A stretch of 64,000 nucleotides of DNA from an uncultured Candidatus Melainabacteria bacterium (GCA_934757255.1 CAKVLL010000001.1:1-64000); one strand, 5' to 3'. Counted from the first letter of the stretch, positions 26,678 through 36,382 are shown. Notes: generated by a model from the letters alone, not told the origin. Program-made: numbers and translations.

Positions 26678-27939
26678 TCCAACTCCTTTCTTCCGTCCAT
26701 ATAAGCTTGATCAGACCAATAATATTCCCACTTCCCAAAACGACCAATTGGAATTACATCATGCTTTTTCAAATAACCTACGATTTTAGCCTTACTCTCA
26801 TTGGTAACATGAGTAAATATAATATTGGCGTAATTTTCATGACGTACATCTGTAAATTCAATATCCTCTTTTTTACATAAATTCATCTTGCATATAGAAT
26901 TTATCGTATTATTTAAGATATCTTTTTCACCTTTATGCACATCGTTTTTGTAATATATCTCTGCTTGTAAAGAGCTTTTACCAGTTGGAACATTGTTTGG
27001 CGATTTTAAATGTGGATAATAAATTCTCGATATATAAATATCCTCATTATATACATAATTCCACAACCCTTTAGGTTTTATAACATTTTTAAAGCCAACT
27101 GAAACCATATATCCTTGCGTCCAAGATAATTTTTTAATTGCCTCTTTTATACTATTAGGAAGATTATCTATAAGAGTTAAATATTCAGGCAAAGGAATAC
27201 TTGAATATAAATGGTTAAACAACTCTAAGGTTCCGTCTGAATAATAAAGAACTTTATTATCTACATCTATCTTTATCACTTTTTTATTAAAGCTAATTTT
27301 TGAGATATCAATCTTTTTTTTGAAAAAGCTAAGGAAACCACCTTTTTCCGGATATCTCATTTCTTTAGCATAATAGTAATTTTCTTTAGTATTAAAAATT
27401 GTTCCTCTTAAAACTTGTGAAACAGACGGACAGTGCACTCTTTTACCAATCCAGTCTGTAGTCATTTCCGAAGCATCCACTCCCCAGTACTTTCTAGTAT
27501 AGACGGCTGGAAATTTTTCTGTAAAATAATTTCCGAATTGATAAATTAGCCAATCTTTATAATTTGTTATTTTTTGCCGATTTCTATTTCTACACAAAAA
27601 ATCTTTTATTATTTTCACTTTTTCCTTAAATGATAAATAATATAAATGATCCTGAAGAGGATGTTCTAACCACAAATTATTATAAAAATTATATGAGACA
27701 GGTAAGTGTTTTAAATAATTATTATCATTTAAAACATCAACATTAAACTTTTCATCATTACTAAAAGAGAAATGAACAAATTTATCAAACAAAAAGCCAT
27801 TAATTTCAAAATTACCGCACAACCCTCCGATTTCAGAAGATTGCTCAATAATTTTATATTCTATATTATTTTGTTCACAAGCACTTGCCACACCAATACC
27901 AGCAACGCCTGCACCTAAAATAATCACTTTTTTACTCAT
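26665..27939 (-). CDS. FAD-dependent oxidoreductase, UDP-galactopyranose mutase/protoporphyrinogen-oxidase-like
   Basis: The protein has 424 residues. The N-terminal dinucleotide motif is VIILGAGVAGIGVASACE, followed by a second flavin signature IGGLCGNF, as in amine-oxidase-like and UDP-galactopyranose mutase-like flavoproteins. The middle region has ARG/TYR/TRP-rich sequence (VYTRKYWGVDASEMTTDWIGKR), which in this group shapes the substrate pocket. Proteins of this type are frequent in LPS and capsule loci, where some isomerise or oxidise nucleotide sugars; the exact reaction is not known. AAGGA precedes the ATG. Confidence 0.78.
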   Translation of the reverse strand: MSKKVIILGAGVAGIGVASACEQNNIEYKIIEQSSEIGGLCGNFEINGFLFDKFVHFSFSNDEKFNVDVLNDNNYLKHLPVSYNFYNNLWLEHPLQDHLYYLSFKEKVKIIKDFLCRNRNRQKITNYKDWLIYQFGNYFTEKFPAVYTRKYWGVDASEMTTDWIGKRVHCPSVSQVLRGTIFNTKENYYYAKEMRYPEKGGFLSFFKKKIDISKISFNKKVIKIDVDNKVLYYSDGTLELFNHLYSSIPLPEYLTLIDNLPNSIKEAIKKLSWTQGYMVSVGFKNVIKPKGLWNYVYNEDIYISRIYYPHLKSPNNVPTGKSSLQAEIYYKNDVHKGEKDILNNTINSICKMNLCKKEDIEFTDVRHENYANIIFTHVTNESKAKIVGYLKKHDVIPIGRFGKWEYYWSDQAYMDGRKELECYN

Positions 27940-28813
27940 TATTTAGTCCTTGTTCCTCTAGAAGTTTATGAATACCTTTCTGAATAGAAAGGTATTCAGG
28001 TTTATATCCTAATAGATGTAAACCTGACAAATTTAGTTCATAATCTAAAACCTCATTTTTTCGATAAGGAATTGCTCCAAAATTCAATACCGTTTTATGA
28101 TTATTCATCTCTTTTTTTATTGTCAAAACTAATTCTTTAATTGATGTTTTATTACCTGTACCAACTTCAAAAGTATTTAACTTTCCAACTGAAAGCTTTG
28201 CTTCGTTTTCAATTACTGTATTAAACGCTAATACAACATCGTCAATATAAATAAAATCTCTTGTTTGTGCCCCTTCTGTTAAATCTATATAATCCACATT
28301 TTTTTTTAGCTGTTGTATTATCCACGCAATAAACTTTATTGGTTTATCATTTGGTCCATAAAAATGATCTAGCTTTAAATTTATACACTTTATTTTATCT
28401 GAATAAAGTGATAACCAATCTTCAAAATGATTTTTAGTTAAAGCGTACGGATTTAGATTTTTTGCAAGAATTGTACTTGTATTTACAAACATTTTAACTT
28501 CGTGTTTTATCGCTTCTTCAATCACTGTCAAAGGAAATTCTACATTGACTTTTTCCATCGTAATAAGTTGTTCTTGATTTCTTCCATACAATGTCGCCGC
28601 ATGAATTACAATATCTACGTTCTCATTATCAAAAATTTGCGGAATTGACGTTTCATCAAGATAATAAACTTTTGCATTTTTATTACTTTGACATTTGTAC
28701 CGTTCACTTTTATTTAAAGCAAGCGCAATTACCTTATACCCTTTACTTAAAAAATTATCAGATAAATAGCCGCCAAGATATCCTGTTGCACCAGTTAGAA
28801 GAATCGTTTTCAT
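27932..28813 (-). CDS. SDR nucleotide-sugar reductase/epimerase, CDP-abequose-synthase-like
   Basis: The protein is an extended SDR of 293 residues with GATGYLGGYL at residues 8-17 and the catalytic YxxxK as YALTK near residue 126. The substrate region TRDFIYIDDVVLAF is typical of nucleotide-sugar SDRs. It resembles the reductases that finish CDP-3,6-dideoxyhexoses (abequose or paratose synthases, or YerF in yersiniose synthesis) by reducing the 4-keto or side-chain keto group. This fits RfbF, RfbG and RfbH in the same operon. It overlaps the ThDP enzyme gene by 4 nt and the flavoprotein gene by 8 nt. Confidence 0.75.
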   Translation of the reverse strand: MKTILLTGATGYLGGYLSDNFLSKGYKVIALALNKSERYKCQSNKNAKVYYLDETSIPQIFDNENVDIVIHAATLYGRNQEQLITMEKVNVEFPLTVIEEAIKHEVKMFVNTSTILAKNLNPYALTKNHFEDWLSLYSDKIKCINLKLDHFYGPNDKPIKFIAWIIQQLKKNVDYIDLTEGAQTRDFIYIDDVVLAFNTVIENEAKLSVGKLNTFEVGTGNKTSIKELVLTIKKEMNNHKTVLNFGAIPYRKNEVLDYELNLSGLHLLGYKPEYLSIQKGIHKLLEEQGLNNE

Positions 28814-30579
28814 CGCAACATATTCTCCTCATACTCTTCTCTATCCAAGAATGGATACATATCTTCCAAGCTTGGCGAAATCATTGTACCGTCTTCTAGT
28901 TTTCTTGAAGATAGTTTTGGCAAAAATGCGTATTCTTTCTCTACCATAACTTCGCACAAAATTGCACCTTCAATTGCCAATACATTTTTAATATCCACTT
29001 CTAAAGTTTTTGGATTTGAAATTCTTGAATGTTTCAAGCCAAAACCTTCTGCCAGCTTACAGAAATCCGGCATGCCAACACCACTGTCATCTCCTGAACC
29101 TGTCATATGACCATTAAAAAAGTTTCTTTGAGTTTGACGAATTGATGAATAACCTGAATTATTAATTACAAAAATCTTTATTGGTAATTTATTATATGCA
29201 ATAGTTTCCAACTCTTGAATATTCATCATTATAGAGCCATCACCTTCGAAACAAATTACTCTTTTTGAATTATAAGAAGCACCTATTGCAGCTGGTAAAG
29301 CATATCCCATTGAAGCATCACCCGAATTCATTATAATCCTTTGATTATTGAATTTACCTGCTTGAAACAAGCATATAGAAGGAGTTGCATTTGCTGAAAC
29401 TAAAATCTCATCACCTTGTAAATTTTCTGTTATTTTTCTAATAACATAATAAGGATTCAATTTATCGGAATTTTGCTGATATTCTTTAGTATTATAAAAA
29501 GAATACTTATTTTTTAACTTTTGACAATGCTTTAACCAATCTTGCGGACATTTAAATTCTTTAATATTTTTATTTAGCACATCAATAAAAACATTCAAAT
29601 CCGAATTCACTGCTAAATCTGGTTTTACTAAAGGTTTTTCTAGTTCTGCTTTATCTATATCAACAACTATTTTATAAGCATTTTTAGCAAAATTTTCCCA
29701 ATTGTAACTAACTTGTCTAATATTATTTCTCGTTCCTAAGAATAGAATCACATCAGCATTTTGCAATGCAAAGTTTCCGGCTCTTTGACCTATAGTTCCA
29801 ATTCTTCCTATATGAAGAGGATTTTCTGTTGATAAATTATCTATTCCATTGAATGTTGTAACAACCGGGCAACCAATACGTTCTATAAATTCTTTAAAAA
29901 TGTTCTCCGATTTAGATAGCTGAATTCCATGTCCAGCCACAATTAAAGGTCGTTTAGCTTGTTGTAACTTTTCTACAACTTCATCAATATTAAAATCATA
30001 TTTTTCTTCAGTTTCAGGTACAAACTCTTGCAAGTCATCTTCATCAATCATTGCACCTTGAACATTCATCGGAATATCAAGCCAAACCGGTCCAAAACGT
30101 CTTGTTGTAGCTTCATAAATAGCTTTATCCAAGTGATATTTAATTTCGTTTGGTTCAGTGACCATTTTGGCATATTTTGTTAAAGGTTTTACGCAAGAAA
30201 TGATATCAACTTCTTGATCGCCCAATTGTCTGAGCGAAATTTGAGGACAGGAAGCCATTGTAGTTGTATATTTCACTTGACCGGAAATATAAAGCACCGG
30301 TACGCTATCAGTCCACTGTCCAAACAAACCATTCATGCAGTTCAATCCGCCGGGGCCTGTTGTAACATTAACAACGGCTAATTTTTGATTAACTCTAGCA
30401 TAACCTTCAGCAGCCATTGCGCAGCCTTGTTCATGATGATTTGCTGTGTATGGAATATACCTTCCTAAGCTATCATTGAGGTGCATAGCACCACCACCGG
30501 ATACCATGAAAAAATGGTCAACATTATAATATTCTTTTAATCGTTTTACTATATAATCTGATAATTTAATTTTTGGCAT
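28810..30579 (-). CDS. ThDP-dependent enzyme of acetolactate synthase fold (YerE-like?)
   Basis: The protein has 589 residues in the three-domain order of acetolactate synthase. The catalytic glutamate lies in NHHEQGCAMAAEGYAR near residue 49, and the ThDP motif is EGDGSIMMN ... VINNSGY near residues 445-475. In Yersinia the related YerE uses pyruvate to attach a two-carbon acetyl branch to CDP-4-keto-3,6-dideoxyglucose. Because this operon encodes the enzymes that make that precursor, a YerE-like role is more likely than branched-chain amino-acid synthesis. No small regulatory subunit or other ilv gene is near. AGAGGA precedes the ATG. Confidence 0.75.
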   Translation of the reverse strand: MPKIKLSDYIVKRLKEYYNVDHFFMVSGGGAMHLNDSLGRYIPYTANHHEQGCAMAAEGYARVNQKLAVVNVTTGPGGLNCMNGLFGQWTDSVPVLYISGQVKYTTTMASCPQISLRQLGDQEVDIISCVKPLTKYAKMVTEPNEIKYHLDKAIYEATTRRFGPVWLDIPMNVQGAMIDEDDLQEFVPETEEKYDFNIDEVVEKLQQAKRPLIVAGHGIQLSKSENIFKEFIERIGCPVVTTFNGIDNLSTENPLHIGRIGTIGQRAGNFALQNADVILFLGTRNNIRQVSYNWENFAKNAYKIVVDIDKAELEKPLVKPDLAVNSDLNVFIDVLNKNIKEFKCPQDWLKHCQKLKNKYSFYNTKEYQQNSDKLNPYYVIRKITENLQGDEILVSANATPSICLFQAGKFNNQRIIMNSGDASMGYALPAAIGASYNSKRVICFEGDGSIMMNIQELETIAYNKLPIKIFVINNSGYSSIRQTQRNFFNGHMTGSGDDSGVGMPDFCKLAEGFGLKHSRISNPKTLEVDIKNVLAIEGAILCEVMVEKEYAFLPKLSSRKLEDGTMISPSLEDMYPFLDREEYEENMLR

Positions 30580-31217
30580 CTTAAATCCTCTACACTTTCT
30601 ATTATTAAATCTGCATTTACTTTAAGAGGTGTTTTATCAGAACCATACCCCCACAAAGCACCTACTCCAAAAATTCCATTTTCTTTAGCTGCAATCATAT
30701 CTGTTGAAGCATCACCAATCATAACCGTTTTATTTCTGTCCAATTCAAATTTTACAATCAGAGCATTTACAATCTCTGTTTTGGTAGAAAAGTCATCAGG
30801 ATAATCAACTGTATAAACAGCTTCAAACATATCCAAATTCAAATATTCCATCAATCTTATTGTCGGAACATCTGGTTTGAAAGTTGCGACAAATAGTCGT
30901 TTACCGGATGCTTTAAGCTTTTCTAATGTTTCAAAAACACCTTCATACAAAAAGCTTACATCTTCTGTGTCATAGTCATATACTTGTCTAAAATTAGATA
31001 TAACTCTTTTTAGAGATGTTTCATCAATATTTTCACAAACTGATTTAATAATTTGATGAATTGGTGGACCAATAATATCAGAATTAAATTTTTCTTCTGC
31101 TACAATTATATTGGCATCACAAAAAGCTTGTTTTAAACACTTTATAACCTCTTCTGCAGAATTAACCAATGTTCCATCTAAATCAAAAATAAAATTTTCA
31201 TAATCATTTATATTCAA
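30549..31217 (-). CDS. HAD-superfamily phosphatase
   Basis: The protein has 222 residues with motif I FDLDGTLVN (nucleophile Asp12, acid/base Asp14), motif II VATFK near residue 108 and motif IV IGDASTDMIAAKENG near residue 165. The helical cap insert is of the phosphoglycolate phosphatase type. In this setting it may dephosphorylate the product of the NeuB-like enzyme encoded just upstream. The start is probably TTG at 31217, which overlaps the preceding stop (TTGA), with AAGGA 8 nt before it. Its 3' end overlaps the ThDP gene by 31 nt. Confidence 0.8.
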   Translation of the reverse strand: MNINDYENFIFDLDGTLVNSAEEVIKCLKQAFCDANIIVAEEKFNSDIIGPPIHQIIKSVCENIDETSLKRVISNFRQVYDYDTEDVSFLYEGVFETLEKLKASGKRLFVATFKPDVPTIRLMEYLNLDMFEAVYTVDYPDDFSTKTEIVNALIVKFELDRNKTVMIGDASTDMIAAKENGIFGVGALWGYGSDKTPLKVNADLIIESVEDLRCQKLNYQII

Positions 31218-32320
31218 ACTTGTAATTCCTTTTTTACTTCAAGACCTCTGTTATATATCATTTCTTTCAATGACTGATTATAAGCATACGGTGAATCTAT
31301 GTCATCGATGGTGATTGGTTCATCTTTTTTAATATCTCGTAAAAGAACTTCACCACGCATTAGTTCTCGACAAGATATTTGACCTTTCTGTAAAGGAATT
31401 GCTAAATAGACATTTTCATCATGTAATATGTCACCAGCTTTAAAATCTTGTTTTGCATACACCCCACGAACTAAAGCGTCTAAATATTCAATTTCTTTTA
31501 TATCAGCAATTCTTTTATAGCCTGCTGGTGCACCACATATTTGTTTAGCTCTATTATAGGCTTTTATCCATCTGTCTAAATCTTCAGGAAGGGAACAATA
31601 AGGAGAAACTGGAACATTATTAAAATCAATATCAATATGCCTTTCAAATGTTCTAGCACCTTTTGCATACGCTATATACATAGGTATCTCAATATCTTTG
31701 TTTTCTTCATGTGTTGAAAAACCAATAACATGATTTGGATAACGATTTCTTAAAAAGTCAATTTGATTTAATTCTAAATCAAATTTCTGACTAGGATATT
31801 TTGCAATACAATGGTTAATAGCCAAAGGTATATTTCTATTTTCAAAAAATGTAACCAAATCATCAACATCTTTTAACGATGAACCACCTGTAGAAACAAT
31901 CACAGGTTTTCTGGTTTTTGCAATTTTTTCAATCAACACCCAATCATTAATATCTGAAGATGCAATTTTAATTATTTGTACACCTGTATTCACACAAGTA
32001 TCAACTGATTTTTCATCAAATGGTGTCGACATCGTTATACAACCAGCTCTTCTTACTTCATCTACAAGTTCCGAATAATCACTTTCACTCATTTTTGTTG
32101 CAATTGTTTTTTTGATATATCTAATATCTTCTCTATTCTTAAAATCTTTATGTATAAATCTATCAACATCTCTAAATTGTAATTTTATTGCAGCTTTAAT
32201 ATTGTTGAAACGAACTACTCGCGAAAAATCATTAATAATTTTCTTACCACGTTCAATATCTCCCCAATGATTATTTGCAAGTTCGAGTACAAATAAATCT
32301 TCAAATATACTATTTTTCAT
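31214..32320 (-). CDS. NeuB-type PEP-condensing synthase (sialic-acid-synthase family)
   Basis: The protein has 368 residues. The TIM-barrel part shows the family pattern ELANNHWGDIERGKKII, KLQF, IIKIASSDINDW, VSTGGSS, NHCIAKYPS and GFSTHE. A C-terminal SAF/antifreeze-like domain starts at RGVYAKQDFKAGDIL. Family members condense phosphoenolpyruvate with an N-acyl-amino sugar, or its phosphate, to give nonulosonic acids. No NeuC-type epimerase or CMP-sugar synthetase is in this operon, so the substrate may be unusual. It begins directly after the upstream SDR stop and overlaps the phosphatase gene by 4 nt. Confidence 0.82.
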   Translation of the reverse strand: MKNSIFEDLFVLELANNHWGDIERGKKIINDFSRVVRFNNIKAAIKLQFRDVDRFIHKDFKNREDIRYIKKTIATKMSESDYSELVDEVRRAGCITMSTPFDEKSVDTCVNTGVQIIKIASSDINDWVLIEKIAKTRKPVIVSTGGSSLKDVDDLVTFFENRNIPLAINHCIAKYPSQKFDLELNQIDFLRNRYPNHVIGFSTHEENKDIEIPMYIAYAKGARTFERHIDIDFNNVPVSPYCSLPEDLDRWIKAYNRAKQICGAPAGYKRIADIKEIEYLDALVRGVYAKQDFKAGDILHDENVYLAIPLQKGQISCRELMRGEVLLRDIKKDEPITIDDIDSPYAYNQSLKEMIYNRGLEVKKELQV

Positions 32321-33172
32321 TTACACCCCCATTAATAAATTCTGTTTATTATATTTATACAAATTTTTTAACCCATCTCTAATGTCCGTAAATTGAAGTT
32401 CGGGATAATTTTTTAACAATAAAGTATTATCGCCTGTATATTCGTTATTTAAAACTTCATTCTTTATTCGTATATCAACTTTCTTTTTCCCAAAACTGTT
32501 GACTATTTTGGCAATTTCAAGCAAGCTAATACTATTTGTAGGTGTAATATTAATAACCTTGTCTGTTGGGAAATGACTTACAAAATGTTCTACAATCTTC
32601 TCCATATCTTCTACAAATAAATAGTCAAATACTACGTTTTGATTAATTTCAATAGCTTCGCCACGCAAAACCTTATTTATTGCATAACTTGGGAAACGAT
32701 TTTCTTTTTCGCCATAACCATAGCAGGCAAAGATATTTAGCATCAGAACATCTGGACGTTTTTTAATCTTCTCTGAAATCAAAAGCTTTGATTTGCCATA
32801 CAAATCATTTGGCACAACTTCACCAATTTGTGATTCTTTAACTTTGTGCAAATTTCTAGCTTTATCATACATAGCACCAGAACCAAACAAAATCACTTTT
32901 GCGGAAGTCTTTTTATTTGACAAAATATTATCAACCATTGCAAGGTTATCTTCTATAGTTGTATCTTTATCTTGAATACCTCTAGCACCACCAACTGAGC
33001 CACAATGAATTACAAAATCTATATCGTTCGCTTTAAAGTATTCTGCAACAGCATTAGAATTTGTCAAATCCAACTCATAACTTCTTGGCGTCAAAAGCTC
33101 AAATTTGTCTTGTAAATATGATTTAAGATTCTTGCCAATAAATCCGCCTGAACCAGTTAAAAGAATTCGCAT
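32321..33172 (-). CDS. NAD-dependent epimerase/dehydratase (SDR)
   Basis: The protein has 283 residues, with GSGGFIGKNL near residue 7 and catalytic tyrosine and lysine in DLYGKSK near residue 124. It resembles GDP-fucose-synthase-like (WcaG-type) SDRs, including a VFDYLFVEDM segment. It probably reduces or epimerises a nucleotide sugar made by the operon. It starts immediately after the rfbH stop, with AAAGGAG inside the end of rfbH, so translation is coupled. Its precise step relative to the second SDR (27932-28813) is unclear. Confidence 0.78.
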   Translation of the reverse strand: MRILLTGSGGFIGKNLKSYLQDKFELLTPRSYELDLTNSNAVAEYFKANDIDFVIHCGSVGGARGIQDKDTTIEDNLAMVDNILSNKKTSAKVILFGSGAMYDKARNLHKVKESQIGEVVPNDLYGKSKLLISEKIKKRPDVLMLNIFACYGYGEKENRFPSYAINKVLRGEAIEINQNVVFDYLFVEDMEKIVEHFVSHFPTDKVINITPTNSISLLEIAKIVNSFGKKKVDIRIKNEVLNNEYTGDNTLLLKNYPELQFTDIRDGLKNLYKYNKQNLLMGV

Positions 33173-34525
33173 CTATTTATTCTCCTTTACAAATTCCCTA
33201 ATCGTATCAGCAATTCTTGTAACTTCTTCTTCGCCCAAAGCTGGGAAAGTTCCAACCCAGAAAGTATTGTTCATGATAAATTCGGTGTTTGGTAAAAGCT
33301 TGTAATCTTCTTCTGTCAAGTCTTTTGAATTCATCAATTTGCCGGATGCTATTCTAAAATCAACATCGTTATCAACAATCATTGGTTGTCTTAAAATATT
33401 GCCTGCAAACAATTGTCGAGTACCAATTTTATGGTTTTCTAAATATTCAACCAATTGTTGTTTTGTAAAAAGTGCATCAGGTTTTACTGAAATTAAATAC
33501 CCAAACCAAGACGGTTTAACACCTTCTTTTACAACCGGCAAGATTAAATAATCTGTTAAATCAGAAAGAAGTTTTGTCAAAAGTTCCGCATTACGTTTTC
33601 TTATAGCCAAAAATCCGTCTAATTTTTCAATTTGAGAACAACCCAAAGCTGCTTGCCAATCTGTGATTTTCAAATTATATCCTACGTGAGAATATGTGTA
33701 TTTATGGTCATATCCATAAGGCAAATTACCTAACTGCTGTGTAAATCTCTTACCGCAAACTCCATCACGTCCAGGAGGACAGCAACAATCCCTTCCCCAA
33801 TCTCTAAATGACATAATTATTCTGTAAAGTTGAGGATCGTTTGTAATTACAGCACCACCTTCACCCATTGTTAAATGGTGAGCCGGATAAAAACTAAATG
33901 TTCCAATATGGCCGATTGTACCAATCTTACGTCCTTTATATTCGCCGCCCAAAGCGTCGCAAGAATCCTCAATTACCCAAAGATTATATTTTTCTGCAAG
34001 CGCCATAATTTTATCCAAATCATAGCTGTTACCCAATGTATGAGCCAAGAAAATTGCCTTAGTTTTAGATGTAATTGCTTCTTCAATTTTGTCAGCGTCA
34101 ATATTATAAGTTCCTATTTCACAATCTACAAAAACAGGAATCATACCATTTTGAATGATAGGATTAATTGTCGTAGGGAAACCGGCTGCTACAGAAATAA
34201 CTTCGTCGCCTTTTTTTAATCTTCTTTCTCCGAGTTTATGAGAAGTTAAAGCTGAAAAAGCAAGCAAATTAGCACTTGAGCCTGAATTTGTAGAAAGAGC
34301 AAATTTTACTCCCATATATTTTGCAAATTTTTGCTCAAATTCTTTATTAAATCTTCCGGCTGTAAGCCACATGTCAAGCGAAGCATCAATCATATTCAAT
34401 AATTCTTCCTCGCCCAAAAGCTTTCCGCTTGGCGGAATATAATCGAATTCTCGTTTTTTGCCAAACACTTCTTTATAGTATTCTTTTGCCGCTTCTTTTA
34501 CTTTATTGCGCAACTCTTGTTCCAC
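33173..34525 (-). CDS. rfbH: CDP-4-keto-6-deoxyglucose-3-dehydratase (E1)
   Basis: The enzyme has 450 residues and belongs to the DegT fold but uses PMP and a [2Fe-2S] cluster. The usual PLP lysine is replaced by histidine (His216 in YPAHHLTMGEGG), the hallmark of RfbH/AscC. Cysteines 189, 247, 249 and 257 reproduce the spacing C-X57-C-X1-C-X7-C described for the E1 cluster. It removes the C3 hydroxyl from CDP-4-keto-6-deoxyglucose on the way to 3,6-dideoxyhexoses. The reductase partner E3 (RfbI/AscD) is not in this window. Translation probably starts at GTG 34525 after GAGGAG. It overlaps rfbG by 28 nt. Confidence 0.93.
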   Translation of the reverse strand: MEQELRNKVKEAAKEYYKEVFGKKREFDYIPPSGKLLGEEELLNMIDASLDMWLTAGRFNKEFEQKFAKYMGVKFALSTNSGSSANLLAFSALTSHKLGERRLKKGDEVISVAAGFPTTINPIIQNGMIPVFVDCEIGTYNIDADKIEEAITSKTKAIFLAHTLGNSYDLDKIMALAEKYNLWVIEDSCDALGGEYKGRKIGTIGHIGTFSFYPAHHLTMGEGGAVITNDPQLYRIIMSFRDWGRDCCCPPGRDGVCGKRFTQQLGNLPYGYDHKYTYSHVGYNLKITDWQAALGCSQIEKLDGFLAIRKRNAELLTKLLSDLTDYLILPVVKEGVKPSWFGYLISVKPDALFTKQQLVEYLENHKIGTRQLFAGNILRQPMIVDNDVDFRIASGKLMNSKDLTEEDYKLLPNTEFIMNNTFWVGTFPALGEEEVTRIADTIREFVKENK

Positions 34526-35586
34526 TTTATACTCTCCTCGAATTCTTTAATCTGTTTCATTGTAAAATCGCACATATCAGCGTCTTGGCTATAAAAATGT
34601 TTATACCATTCAACTGATTTTCTAACCGCTTCATCAGCTGTGTAAGTCGGAGTCCAACCCAAAACCTGTTCAGCTTTCTCAATATTCAGCATCAATAAAT
34701 TTGCTTCATGCAAATCATCACGTTTTTGAACAACGACTTCACCTTTGCCATAATATTCGCAAACCTTCTGAGCAACTTCAGCAACCCTCAAAACACTATC
34801 TTCGTTCGGCCCGAAATTAAAACCTTCTGCAAACTTTTTACCTTCTTCCAAAAGTTTTTCACCTAAAAGCAAATACCCTGAAAGAGGTTCTAAAACATGT
34901 TGCCAAGGACGGACTGCAACAGGATTTCTAATCTCGATTTTTTCACCGGCATTAATGTATCTTACGCAATCAGGAATTAATCTATCTAACGCCCAATCAC
35001 CGCCGCCAATTACATTTCCGGCACGAGCTGTTGCCATTGCATAAGTACCTTCTTCTTGCAAAAACGAGCGTCTGAAAGATGATGACATAATTTCAACACA
35101 TCCTTTAGATGAAGAATACATGTCATATCCTCCCATTGGCTCATCTTCTTTATAACCGCGATTTACTTCTTTATTTTCGTAGCATTTATCCGTTGTAATA
35201 TTTACAAATGCTTTAACAGATTGAGTGTGTCTGGCAGCTTCCAAGACATTTAATGAACCTATAACATTTGTCTGATAAGTTAAAATCGGCTCTGCATAAG
35301 ACAATCTTACAAGAGGTTGTGCTGCAAGGTGAAAAACTATATCAGGCTTGAATTCATTCATTTCTGCTTGAAGTTTTTCATTGTCCAAAATATCACCAAT
35401 AATGGATTTTGAGATTTTATTTTGAATATTCAATTCTTCAAACATTGAAGGTTTTGTGTTTGGCGCAAGAGAATATCCACAAACCTTTGCACCTAATTTG
35501 GTAAGCCACAATGCAAGCCAGCTTCCCTTGAAACCGGTATGACCTGTTAGAAATACTCTTTTACCTTGATAAATATTATTAAACAT
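34498..35586 (-). CDS. rfbG: CDP-glucose 4,6-dehydratase
   Basis: This is an SDR of 362 residues from the ATG at 35586, which has AGAGG 6 nt upstream; an in-frame TTG two codons earlier is less likely. TGHTGFKGSWL at residues 14-24 and the catalytic YSSSKG, plus NVIGGGDWALDRLIPD, match RfbG. It converts CDP-glucose to CDP-4-keto-6-deoxyglucose, the substrate of RfbH. The start overlaps the rfbF stop by 8 nt. Confidence 0.94.
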   Translation of the reverse strand: MFNNIYQGKRVFLTGHTGFKGSWLALWLTKLGAKVCGYSLAPNTKPSMFEELNIQNKISKSIIGDILDNEKLQAEMNEFKPDIVFHLAAQPLVRLSYAEPILTYQTNVIGSLNVLEAARHTQSVKAFVNITTDKCYENKEVNRGYKEDEPMGGYDMYSSSKGCVEIMSSSFRRSFLQEEGTYAMATARAGNVIGGGDWALDRLIPDCVRYINAGEKIEIRNPVAVRPWQHVLEPLSGYLLLGEKLLEEGKKFAEGFNFGPNEDSVLRVAEVAQKVCEYYGKGEVVVQKRDDLHEANLLMLNIEKAEQVLGWTPTYTADEAVRKSVEWYKHFYSQDADMCDFTMKQIKEFEESIKWNKSCAIK

Positions 35587-36382
35587 GTGCAACCTCTTTT
35601 TTGTTCTGCCAAACAGCCCAAGGAGCGTTATCTACCATCCACATATCGGTCAAATCGTTTTTATCTTTCAAAGTATCCATAGGGCGCCAGAAACCGTAGT
35701 GTTTATAAGCGTTCAATTGTCCGTCATGCGCAAGATTTTCCAATGGAGCGCGCTCAAAAATCACATCATCACCTTCCGGAATATAATCAAAAACTTTTGG
35801 TTCACACACAAAATAACCACCATTAATCCAAGATTCTTCCCCCTTAGGTTTTTCCATAAATGAAGTAATCATATTATCATCATTTTTTATAACCAAAGCA
35901 CCAAATCTGCCTGAAAGCTGAACAGCAGTCATAGTAACAATTTTGCCGGATTTTTTATGTTCAGCTATTGTATCATTAATATTTACGTCTGCAACTCCAT
36001 CACCATAAGTCAACAAGAACGGTTCATTGCCAATATATTTTTGAGCCTTTTTAATTCTTCCGCCTGTCATAGTATTTTGTCCGGTATAAAGCATTGTAAC
36101 TTTCCAAGGTTCAGTTTGAATTCTGTGAATATCAACAGTATTATTCACCATATCAACTGTAATATCAGAATATTGTTGATAATAGTGTACAAAATAATCC
36201 TTGATAACGTGAGATTTGTAACCGGTTAAAATTACAAAATCATTGAATCCATAATAAGAATATGATTTCATAATATGCCACAAAATAGGTTTCCCACCAA
36301 TTTCTACCATTGGTTTTGGTATCAATTTAGTTTCTTCAGATAATCTTGTTCCAAGACCACCAGCTAAGATTACAACTTTCAT
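35579..36382 (-). CDS. rfbF: Glucose-1-phosphate cytidylyltransferase
   Basis: The protein has 267 residues (typically 257). The nucleotide-binding motif is GGLGTRLSEET near residue 8, with KPMVEIGGKPILWHI and LTYGDGVADVN. It makes CDP-glucose from CTP and glucose-1-phosphate, committing it to CDP-deoxysugar synthesis. Its tail of about ten residues is longer than usual. It starts 12 nt after the two-domain glycosyltransferase gene. RfbF, RfbG and RfbH appear in the same order as in Salmonella and Yersinia O-antigen clusters. Confidence 0.94.
   Translation of the reverse strand: MKVVILAGGLGTRLSEETKLIPKPMVEIGGKPILWHIMKSYSYYGFNDFVILTGYKSHVIKDYFVHYYQQYSDITVDMVNNTVDIHRIQTEPWKVTMLYTGQNTMTGGRIKKAQKYIGNEPFLLTYGDGVADVNINDTIAEHKKSGKIVTMTAVQLSGRFGALVIKNDDNMITSFMEKPKGEESWINGGYFVCEPKVFDYIPEGDDVIFERAPLENLAHDGQLNAYKHYGFWRPMDTLKDKNDLTDMWMVDNAPWAVWQNKKEVAHV

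Noticed and set aside
28810..30579. Acetolactate synthase large subunit (IlvB)
   Set aside because: The fold fits, but no small subunit or ilv gene is near and the gene sits inside a CDP-deoxysugar operon.
31214..32320. Straight assignment as sialic acid synthase with a full sialic acid pathway
   Set aside because: NeuC and CMP-sialic acid synthetase are absent from the operon.
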